Assembly (NCBI GenBank): GCA_946002345.1
Contig: CAMFZA010000028.1
Location: 1 to 12,280 of the forward strand
Source of the DNA: an uncultured Phascolarctobacterium sp.
GTDB taxonomy: Bacteria > Bacillota > Negativicutes > Acidaminococcales > Acidaminococcaceae
Length of the DNA stretch: 12,280 bases
Direction: 5' to 3'
Every line of letters starts with the position of its first letter. Positions within the stretch are counted from its first letter, which is position 1. A model generated the notes under the pieces. It worked only from the letters and a program-made list of their open reading frames with translations. It was not told the origin of the DNA and searched no databases. Shown one piece after another: positions 7,241-12,280 of this stretch. The position numbers and the translations under genes were made by a program.

Positions 7241-8603
7241 GGTCTTCATCCTCCGTATTATTCAGTATTTTTGGTTCATGATATATGGGTATCTGCTTAG
7301 CCAGCTCCAACATTCCTTGCGATAGTTTGTGCACGCTGGCACGCAGTTTAAAAATACAATCAATTTCATGGGCCTTACCTTGGACAATATCCTCGGCCAA
7401 GCCCTGACAGCTAGGAGCTCCGCAGGCACCACAATCTAAGCCCGGCAAAGAGCAGAGTACCTCCTCCATCTGCTCAAACTTTTTCATGGCTTCCATGATA
7501 TCATCATCCAGCTGCATCATGGGTCGTGGCACCAGCTTCTTGCGATAAGCAGCTGAAGCAGGAAAGTCCTGTAGCACCATAGTCCTAGCCATGGTCTCCT
7601 GCCTATCCGCAGGCTCCTGCTGCCGCAATTGGCGAATTCTTTGGCGCAAATTACTTTCCGCCACAAACTTATTCTCCGCCGCCAAAAGCCCTCCTATGCA
7701 ACCTCCCTGACAGGCATTGCACTCCACATAATCAAGCTGTGGCATTTTATTCATGGAAATTTGCTCAAGGATATCGTAAACATTATCTATGCCGTGAATG
7801 GACAAGCCATTACTTATTCCTGCTGAAACAAGCTCTCCTCCATAGGTGCCCCAACCAAGGCCATAGGAAGAGCCGGTGCGTACATTCAATTCATGACTGC
7901 CTCCCATATTCTTCAAAAGCAAGCCATAAATCTCACTCAGACTAAAGCTACCAGTAAGCTCCGTATGCTGAACATCCACGGACTGACGTATATTTGTTTC
8001 TTTAGATGGACAAGGAGAGATGAACCACACCCCTATGAGCTCCGTTGGCAACTGTCTCCGCGCTGCCGCTTCCCTCTTAACATAGATAGCTGCTGCCTCA
8101 ACAGGTGCCAATACTGGCATCACCTGCTTGATTAGCTCCGGAAATTTGACCTGAATCAAGCGCATCACCGCCGGACAGGTACTGGAAATTAACGGCTTGC
8201 GTCCACCGGTGTAATTCTTAAGGTAGTTCTCTATTTCCTTGGCCACATATTCGGAAGCCAGAGAAACATCAAAAATCTCATCAAAGCCTAAATTATGGAG
8301 TCCCTGCCAAATATCCTCCAAGGGCACATTGGCCGGAAACTGGGAATAAAGACTGGGTGCAGGTAGCACAATATTATACACAAATTTTGACAAGCCCTCT
8401 AGGGTATCAGTCTTCACAGAAAAAGCATGGTAGGGGCAGCCGCTGGCGCAGGCACCACAGTCAATGCAGCGATCTGCCAGTATTTCGGCCTTGCCATTAC
8501 GAACCCTAATTGCTTCCGTGGGGCAGAGCTTGACGCAGGATACGCAGCCCTGACATTTCTCTCTGTTTAGCTGTACCGAATGATAATACTTTGTAGGAGC
8601 CAA
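7230..8603 (-). CDS. [FeFe]-hydrogenase-like iron-sulfur protein, putative redox/H2 sensor
   Basis: 457 residues. Two ferredoxin-type [4Fe-4S] motifs come first (Cys17/20/23/27 and Cys46/49/52/56). The iron-only hydrogenase large-chain domain follows (about 75-315): L1 reads SSTCPAV (Cys143), L2 SPCPSKE (Cys198) and L3 CNACQGGCIGG (Cys298, Cys302), so all four expected H-cluster ligands are kept. The cysteine that normally precedes the L1 ligand and relays protons is Thr142. A C-terminal Fe-S domain has Cys391/394/399/416. Lost proton relay plus the regulatory neighbours suggest a sensor or electron-relay role rather than rapid H2 turnover; this is inference. Start is TTG (8601-8603): GAGGTG lies 7 nt upstream and no ATG or GTG is available. 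It follows the ATPase gene by 34 nt and overlaps the next gene. Confidence 0.82.
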   Translation of the reverse strand: MAPTKYYHSVQLNREKCQGCVSCVKLCPTEAIRVRNGKAEILADRCIDCGACASGCPYHAFSVKTDTLEGLSKFVYNIVLPAPSLYSQFPANVPLEDIWQGLHNLGFDEIFDVSLASEYVAKEIENYLKNYTGGRKPLISSTCPAVMRLIQVKFPELIKQVMPVLAPVEAAAIYVKREAAARRQLPTELIGVWFISPCPSKETNIRQSVDVQHTELTGSFSLSEIYGLLLKNMGGSHELNVRTGSSYGLGWGTYGGELVSAGISNGLSIHGIDNVYDILEQISMNKMPQLDYVECNACQGGCIGGLLAAENKFVAESNLRQRIRQLRQQEPADRQETMARTMVLQDFPASAAYRKKLVPRPMMQLDDDIMEAMKKFEQMEEVLCSLPGLDCGACGAPSCQGLAEDIVQGKAHEIDCIFKLRASVHKLSQGMLELAKQIPIYHEPKILNNTEDEDHEG

Positions 8604-8637
8604 TGCGTATCACCTCACTTTGCTCAGAAACATCAGC

Positions 8638-9081
8638 TTATAAATCTTCACTTTGATGCTTAAATTTCATCACGATGGTGGTACCTTCGCCCACCTTGGA
8701 CTGAATATCAAATTCATCAGAGCATTTTTGCATGTTGGGTAGACCCATGCCAGCACCAAAGCCCATTTGGCGCACATAGTCGGGAGCAGTGGACCAGCCC
8801 TCCTGCAGTGCCTTGTTGATATCAGGAATGCCAGGGCCCTTGTCAGTTACGGTAATCACCGTCATGTCAGGGAATGCCTCCGCTGCCACATTGCCTCCCC
8901 CGGCGTGAATAATTACGTTCATCTCAGCCTCATAGGTGCCAATGGCAATGCCACGCACGCCGGCCGCTGAGCGGCCCCAACCATCCTGGCTGTGTTACAT
9001 GATGCCGGAGGCGACTCCAGCTCGCGCAATATCCCCGCCGCCCCCATCAAAGGCCAATTTCACAGATTTATTTTCACTCAT
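8638..9081 (-). pseudogene. SpoIIAB/RsbW-type ATP-binding protein, interrupted by an in-frame TAA
   Basis: From the ATG at 9081 the frame would give 147 residues, normal for small anti-sigma-factor-like GHKL ATPases, but a TAA at 8995-8997 stops it at codon 29. The frame continues unshifted and retains the whole ATP site: N-box YEAEMN (Glu51, Asn55), G1 box DKGPGIPD (80-87) and G2 box GFGAGMGLPN (107-116). The first 28 residues also look native. The start overlaps the stop of the upstream DRTGG gene by 8 nt (ATGAGTGA), typical of coupled genes. In this module the protein would be a histidine-kinase-like or anti-sigma regulator working with the hydrogenase-like protein. A GTG at 8956-8958 could restart a 106-residue product keeping all ATP motifs, but I see no good ribosome site. 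A sequence error is possible. Confidence 0.78.
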
Positions 9082-9439
9082 TTCCTTTACCCCTTTTACT
9101 ACAACCACGGATGCCAGCTGCATATAAAATGCCGCAGGCCTCAAACAAGGTATGCTCCGTTAAGAGAACCGGCAGCATATCCTCCACCGCCGCCTCTACA
9201 ATATCCTCGCAGGGCATCTTGCCCCGGACGAACACAACGCCACTAAGTTCGGTCATATCGGCAGTACGAACCACCTGCATATTGGTCAGACCGGTACACA
9301 AAAGGGTATTGCGTTTGGTAAAGGCCAAAACATCGCTCATCATATCGCTGCCACAGCAGGTTTCAATTTGGCGGTCCAAATACTCTTCTCCCCCCAACAC
9401 CCTGGCATCCAGCAGCTTTTGTACTTCACTTAGCTTCAT
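9074..9439 (-). CDS. DRTGG-domain protein (first copy), head of redox-sensor operon
   Basis: A 121-residue soluble protein of the DRTGG-domain type, distantly similar in layout to the second copy at the end of the operon. Recognisable stretches are KLLDARVLGG (about 7-16), DVLAFTKRNTLLCTG and LSGVVFVRGKMP, an alpha/beta regulatory fold with no catalytic motif. I place the start at the ATG at 9437-9439, 8 nt after AGGAG; an ATG two codons upstream is only 2 nt from that site. It is preceded by a good promoter at 9483-9511 and its stop overlaps the start of the ATPase gene. The role is unknown; the context suggests small-molecule control of hydrogenase-related gene expression or activity. Confidence 0.72.
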   Translation of the reverse strand: MKLSEVQKLLDARVLGGEEYLDRQIETCCGSDMMSDVLAFTKRNTLLCTGLTNMQVVRTADMTELSGVVFVRGKMPCEDIVEAAVEDMLPVLLTEHTLFEACGILYAAGIRGCSKRGKGNE

Positions 9440-9482
9440 ACACATCGCTCCTGAAAATTCTAATATATACTTTTACGTTTTT

Positions 9483-9511
9483 ATTGTACTCTGTTTGCTA
9501 AAGAATGTAAA
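9483..9511 (-). promoter_or_regulatory. Promoter of the DRTGG/hydrogenase-like operon
   Basis: Minus strand TTTACA (9506-9511), a 17-bp spacer, then TACAAT (9483-9488): 5/6 matches in each hexamer. Initiation near 9476 gives a leader of about 37 nt to the ATG at 9439. It lies directly after the terminator of the upstream peptidase gene, so the module is its own transcription unit. Confidence 0.65.
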
Positions 9512-9515
9512 CAAG

Positions 9516-9558
9516 AAAAAAGTCGGAGCCGCTTTTTTCAGCAAAATGCTCCGACTTT
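9516..9558 (-). terminator. Rho-independent terminator of the C39-like peptidase gene
   Basis: An 11-bp stem (arms 9519-9529 and 9548-9558, AAAGTCGGAGC) with an 18-nt loop is followed on the minus-strand RNA by a U-rich tract (UUUUUUCUUGUUU, starting inside the stem). It lies about 40 nt after the peptidase stop codon. Confidence 0.75.
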
Positions 9559-9600
9559 GTAACTAATCATATAATATGGCGAGGCCATTTAACCCCAACC

Positions 9601-10224
9601 CTAAATGTAATATTCTATTTGCTCTACGACGGCCTGCTTGCGGGTCTTCTCATTGTAGATAATCACTGCCTCACGCAAACCCTTCGGTCCTAAAGCATAA
9701 AGCTGCTCCTCTTCAGAATCAAATGCACTATCCGGTATCGTACGGTTATAGTGCCAGGGATCCAGCTCCAAGCCAATTTCCGGGTGATTTTCAAAAAGCT
9801 CCGTGCTCATATAGGGATCAAAGGCCCAAACCACCCCATTACCCTTACCAGTGAGCAAAATAAAATGCCATTCATCCAAAAAGAGACGCACCACCACCAC
9901 ACCATTGCATTGCAAGGCTTGATTAATTTTGCTACCCGGTCCGATAAAGACATCCCTGCCCGTCACATACTCACTAGCTATGGGCAGACGACCTGTTTTG
10001 CCATAGCCGTCCATCCAATTGCTCAAATACATCATGGCCAGTCTGCTGGTTCCGGAGCGCCCCTCCTCACCCTGCAGATTATAACAATCAAGACAATATA
10101 ACATAATATTACGAATGAGTTCAGGAGGAATATCCTCCCGCTCAAACAAAACACACAACGCATTTACCAGCGAGGTGGGTCCACAATCATAATTAGAAAC
10201 CTGATAATGCAAGGGGATTTTCAT
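9601..10224 (-). CDS. C39-like (papain-fold) cysteine peptidase family protein
   Basis: A 207-residue protein with the C39 peptidase pattern: Gln8 (oxyanion hole) and Cys14 in HYQVSNYDCGPTS, His120 in DEWHFILL, and Asp136 in AFDPY, in the order of a catalytic triad. There is no signal peptide, membrane segment or ABC domain, so it is a stand-alone cytosolic protein rather than a bacteriocin-exporter protease. Substrate unknown. I start it at the ATG at 10222-10224, 8 nt after an AGG (GGCAGG), which puts the peptidase motif at the very N-terminus; an upstream in-frame TTG at 10248 has no ribosome site. It has its own near-consensus promoter (10273-10301) and its own terminator (9516-9558), so it is monocistronic. 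Confidence 0.72.
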   Translation of the reverse strand: MKIPLHYQVSNYDCGPTSLVNALCVLFEREDIPPELIRNIMLYCLDCYNLQGEEGRSGTSRLAMMYLSNWMDGYGKTGRLPIASEYVTGRDVFIGPGSKINQALQCNGVVVVRLFLDEWHFILLTGKGNGVVWAFDPYMSTELFENHPEIGLELDPWHYNRTIPDSAFDSEEEQLYALGPKGLREAVIIYNEKTRKQAVVEQIEYYI

Positions 10225-10272
10225 ATTGATAACCTGCCTAACAATCAATTCACAGTATTATACTATGATATA

Positions 10273-10301
10273 AATATAAAGCAGATTCGCGCATCTGTCA
10301 A
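10273..10301 (-). promoter_or_regulatory. Near-consensus promoter of the C39-like peptidase gene
   Basis: Perfect TTGACA (10296-10301), a 17-bp spacer and TATATT (10273-10278) on the minus strand. Initiation near 10266 leaves a leader of about 40 nt. A second TATAAT (10257-10262) lies just downstream without a good -35. The promoter starts only 14 bp beyond the end of the decayed permease fragment. Confidence 0.75.
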
Positions 10302-10314
10302 GATGTTGAGCAGC

Positions 10315-10614
10315 CTACAGATTCTCTACGATATCACTTCTAAGGGCAGTCAGGTAAGCAGGCAGCCAGCTGCAAAGGGCACCTAAAAGCAAGACGCCTA
10401 CTACTAAAACTCCCTCCTCCACGGCTAGCTACTGGGGCAGATAGAGTCCTGCCCTGCTTTTGAGCAAGCCACTCAAGCAGTAATAAAGCCCGTGTCCCAG
10501 AATCAGTCCACCGGCTAAGCCCAGGCAGACCAAGCACATGCCTAGACGAAAATATAGTCCGACCACCTGGCTGATCGTGCCGCCCATAGCGCGTATAATG
10601 GCCTACTGATGGGC
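10315..10614 (-). pseudogene. C-terminal remnant of an FtsX-like ABC transporter permease
   Basis: One minus-strand frame gives about 95 codons resembling the last part of FtsX/MacB-type permeases: AIIRAMGGTISQVVGLYFRL, a hydrophobic helix (LGLAGGLILGHGLYYCL), a second helix (GVLVVGVLLLGALCSWLPAY) and the usual basic tail ending SDIVENL and TAG at 10315-10317. The frame carries two internal TAG codons (10603-10605 and 10429-10431), and all upstream domains and the partner ATPase are absent. Both TAGs lie where Trp or Gln would fit. Similarity ends near 10610, where plus-strand coding of another remnant starts, so this looks like a deletion-truncated, decaying gene. An overlapping open minus-strand frame (10340-10633) has unnatural composition and is not a gene. 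Confidence 0.65.
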
Positions 10615-10807
10615 ACTGCACAAGGAAGAGCAAATTGCAGTACAGAATTACGGCCTAAAAGCTGCCGACCTGCAAGGAGAGCAATTCAACAAGATGCGCA
10701 ACTACCTGGGCGCACAGGTTTCCATGATGTACGCCAACAGCCTTTCCTCCCAGCCTAACGGCATCGAGCAGCTGCATCAGCTGGTAAATGCTTTGATTGT
10801 AAAATAA
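10610..10807 (+). pseudogene. C-terminal remnant of an unidentified plus-strand gene
   Basis: The plus frame is open from 10610 (TGA just upstream at 10607-10609) to TAA at 10805-10807, about 65 codons, with no start codon or ribosome site at its head. The product is hydrophilic and helical, with stretches such as GLKAADLQGEQFNKMRNYLG and a tail GIEQLHQLVNALIVK. An intrinsic terminator follows 14 nt after the stop, which supports a genuine gene 3' end. I do not recognise the family. It faces away from the permease remnant, and both are cut at the same point, so the two were probably divergent genes that lost their 5' ends together. Confidence 0.5.
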
Positions 10808-10821
10808 TATTTAAACATAGA

Positions 10822-10867
10822 AAACCCTTCAGCTCCGAGAACAAGCTGAAGGGTTTCTTTGTTTTTG
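10822..10867 (+). terminator. Bidirectional rho-independent terminator
   Basis: A 13-bp perfect stem (10822-10834 and 10844-10856, AAACCCTTCAGCT) with a 9-nt loop is followed on the plus strand by CTTTGTTTTT. On the minus strand it is followed by TTCTATGTTT and sits 17 nt after the stop of the PdxK-family gene. It can therefore end both the plus-strand remnant and the kinase transcript. Confidence 0.8.
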
Positions 10868-10872
10868 CTTAC

Positions 10873-11685
10873 TTAAGCACCATATTTTTTATAGGCCGTG
10901 TGATTGGGACAGTACACAAAATCTTTAATAGCAAAGCCATGCTTCAAGGCAGCAGTTACAAAGGCCTTGGCCTGCTTAACAGCAGCCTCCATGGCTAAGC
11001 CATCGGCCAAGCCCGCCGTAATAGCAGCGGAGAAGGTGCAGCCCGCACCATGGTTATAAGACGGATAAATCTTGGGCACGGCCATTTCCACAAAGTCCTT
11101 ACCGTTGTAGAAAATATCGATGGCAGCCTGATCACTCAAGCGCTCGCCGCCCTTAATAACAACATTTTTCGCGCCGGCAGCCACGATGCGCTCAGCTGCC
11201 TCCTTGATTTGTGCCACCGTCTTAACCTCTGGCAAATCGGCCAAATAAGCCGCCTCCACAGTGTTCGGTGTTATGATATCACAGCGGGGCACCAGCAGCT
11301 CCTTAATTGCCTGTGCTGCCGCAGGAGCCAAAATCAAATCACAGCCCTTGCAGACCATAACAGGGTCAATTACCACGTTCTTTAATGCGTATTTATCAAT
11401 AGTTTGAGCCACCAGCTCTACCAATTCCGGACTGCCAATCATGCCGGTCTTCATGGCATTGATGCCCACACCCTCAATGGCTGTCACCAGCTGCTTCTCG
11501 ATTAAATCCAAGGGCAGAGGATACACACTGTGCTCCCAGGTTTTGGGATGCATGGTTACAATGCAGGTCAGAGCCGGCATGCCATATACACCCAGCTCCT
11601 CCATGGTCTTTAAATCCGCTTCCATACCAGCGCCACCGCTAGTATCACTACCGGCAATGGTCAAGGCTTTATTTAATAAGGTCAT
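10873..11685 (-). CDS. pdxK: Pyridoxine/pyridoxal/pyridoxamine kinase (PdxK/ThiD family)
   Basis: A 270-residue ribokinase-fold kinase. It carries the ThiD/PdxK start LTIAGSDTSGGAG (about 7-19), the DPVMVCKG active-site segment and the anion-hole GAGCTFSAAI motif near the C-terminus. The Cys in VMVCKG and the GAGC motif are as in the Bacillus PdxK (ThiD-like) branch, whereas classical ThiD reads VMVAKSG and GTGC, so vitamin B6 salvage (phosphorylating pyridoxal, pyridoxine or pyridoxamine) is the better call. Hydroxymethylpyrimidine phosphorylation for thiamine cannot be excluded, since this branch includes bifunctional enzymes. Start: ATG at 11683-11685, 7 nt after GGAGG; a GTG one codon earlier is closer than usual. 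It has its own promoter (11717-11746) and shares a bidirectional terminator. Confidence 0.85.
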   Translation of the reverse strand: MTLLNKALTIAGSDTSGGAGMEADLKTMEELGVYGMPALTCIVTMHPKTWEHSVYPLPLDLIEKQLVTAIEGVGINAMKTGMIGSPELVELVAQTIDKYALKNVVIDPVMVCKGCDLILAPAAAQAIKELLVPRCDIITPNTVEAAYLADLPEVKTVAQIKEAAERIVAAGAKNVVIKGGERLSDQAAIDIFYNGKDFVEMAVPKIYPSYNHGAGCTFSAAITAGLADGLAMEAAVKQAKAFVTAALKHGFAIKDFVYCPNHTAYKKYGA

Positions 11686-11716
11686 CACAATCCCTCCAAT
11701 TTCCTAGAATATTTTC

Positions 11717-11752
11717 ATTATAAGCCTTTTGCTGGTAGCTTGATAATATCAA
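11717..11752 (-). promoter_or_regulatory. Promoter of the PdxK-family gene with an operator-like palindrome
   Basis: Minus strand has a perfect -10 TATAAT (11717-11722), an 18-bp spacer and TTATCA (11741-11746, 4/6). The -35 lies inside a 13-bp palindrome TTGATA-A-TATCAA (11740-11752), a plausible repressor or activator site. Initiation near 11710 gives a ~25-nt leader. Confidence 0.5.
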
Positions 11753-11792
11753 TTTATGTAATTTTGATAAGTCCAGAGGCTTAAAGCTGCAT

Positions 11793-11842
11793 AGAAAAAA
11801 GGCATCAGCCGCCTCCTCCGAACAGGAGCTTGCTGACGCCTT
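11793..11842 (-). terminator. Rho-independent terminator of bioB
   Basis: Arms 11799-11809 and 11832-11842 form an 11-bp stem with one G-U pair in the minus-strand RNA; the loop contains a further small stem. It is followed by UUUUUUCUAUG. It begins 15 nt after the bioB stop codon. Confidence 0.75.
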
Positions 11843-11857
11843 ATAATTTAGTAGGGA

Positions 11858-12280
11858 TTAACGCAAATATTCAGGTACGATATCACGACCAAGGCTGGTA
11901 AGCAGAGCCTTATCGCTGGCAATGGTTGAACCGGAGGTGGTAAGCATATTGCCGGTGATAGTGGCGCTAGCACCGCCCTTGAAGGCTTCCTCGCCATCAT
12001 TCTTCATCGTTTTGTAAGCATCAATGGCTTTTTCAAAATCCTCGCCAACTAGGCCTCTGCCAGCAGTTACGATAGCAAAGCGGTCCACGCCCTCGCTCTC
12101 GTTAGCCAAGGCTTCGTTCACAATCTTATCCTTGCACAGGAACGGGTATTCCTCGATACCGGTTTTGTTATGAGCAGATTGCGCGCAGTATTTGCAGTTT
12201 TCGCCGCAACGACCGCTCTTGCCATTGATAATGGTACACAAATCTACCTTATCACCACAAAATTGCTTACGAATTAAATC
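11858..12280 (-). pseudogene. bioB: Biotin synthase with internal deletion, 5' end outside window
   Basis: BioB is a radical-SAM enzyme that inserts sulfur into dethiobiotin. The 141 codons here run to the window edge and join two distant parts of BioB. The N-terminal part is intact: DLCTIINGKSGRCGENCKYC with the radical-SAM CxxxCxxC, then SAH, EEYPFL and DRFAIVTAGRGL. After AYKTMKND the sequence jumps directly to the C-terminal GEEAFKGGASATITGNMLTT tail and ends GRDIVPEYLR. Roughly 190 residues of the barrel are missing, including most positions that bind the [2Fe-2S] cluster and dethiobiotin, judged against the usual ~320-residue length. The frame stays open, so a short protein could be made but would not be an active BioB. 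The junction is near 11990-12008. A true deletion or an assembly collapse between short similar segments would look the same. Confidence 0.8.

Noticed and set aside
1740..10605. Recoded stop codons (TAA/TAG read as sense)
   Set aside because: The intact genes here end at TAA or TGA with normal lengths, so TAA is a working stop; TAG interruptions occur only in an already truncated remnant.
10340..10633. Minus-strand 97-codon open frame
   Set aside because: It is out of frame with the permease-like translation, which shows real membrane-helix and tail motifs; this frame's composition (rich in Arg, Ser, Gly, Pro) is not natural.
1..12280. CRISPR arrays, tRNA/rRNA genes, insertion sequences, attachment sites
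   Set aside because: I saw no regularly spaced repeats, tRNA-like cloverleafs, transposase frames or terminal inverted repeats on either strand.

Overview
The window reads as a piece of a strictly anaerobic, propionate-forming Firmicute of the Negativicutes type. A Phascolarctobacterium- or Acidaminococcus-like succinate user is my best guess, inferred from gene content and protein style rather than from any search. The evidence is a minus-strand cluster holding nearly all the catalytic steps of succinate-to-propionate conversion, next to an [FeFe]-hydrogenase-like regulatory module. Every intact gene is on the minus strand; the only plus-strand coding signal is a gene remnant at 10610-10807.

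Region 1 (1-6525) is the succinate decarboxylation cluster. In transcription order it has a promoter with a ~220-nt structured leader, a succinate/propionate CoA-transferase (4748-6268), methylmalonyl-CoA mutase large subunit (2877-4526), its B12-binding small subunit (2452-2841), the mutase-protecting GTPase MeaB (1428-2366, interrupted by an in-frame TAA), methylmalonyl-CoA epimerase (959-1390) and the carboxyltransferase subunit of methylmalonyl-CoA decarboxylase (1-824, running off the edge). Together they activate succinate with CoA from propionyl-CoA, rearrange it to methylmalonyl-CoA, epimerise it and decarboxylate it; in this family the decarboxylation pumps Na+. Strong hairpins without U-tracts punctuate the cluster after the CoA-transferase, after the small mutase subunit and after the epimerase, and a second promoter-like sequence precedes the large mutase subunit.

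Region 2 (6890-9511) is a four-gene, translationally coupled operon with its own promoter: DRTGG-domain protein, SpoIIAB/RsbW-type ATPase (interrupted by an in-frame TAA), an iron-only hydrogenase-like protein with two ferredoxin clusters and a C-terminal Fe-S domain, and a second DRTGG protein. It looks like a redox or H2-sensing module rather than a catalytic hydrogenase.

Region 3 (9516-12280) holds a C39-like cysteine peptidase with a near-consensus promoter and its own terminator, a decayed stretch (10315-10807) where the 3' ends of an ABC-transporter permease gene and of an unknown divergent gene meet head to head, a PdxK/ThiD-family kinase, and the 3' part of a biotin synthase gene that lacks its middle.

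Five genes or gene remnants in 12 kb are broken (two nonsense codons in otherwise well-preserved genes, one internal deletion, two truncated remnants). This points either to real gene decay or to a damaged or poorly resolved assembly, and is the most unusual property of the window.
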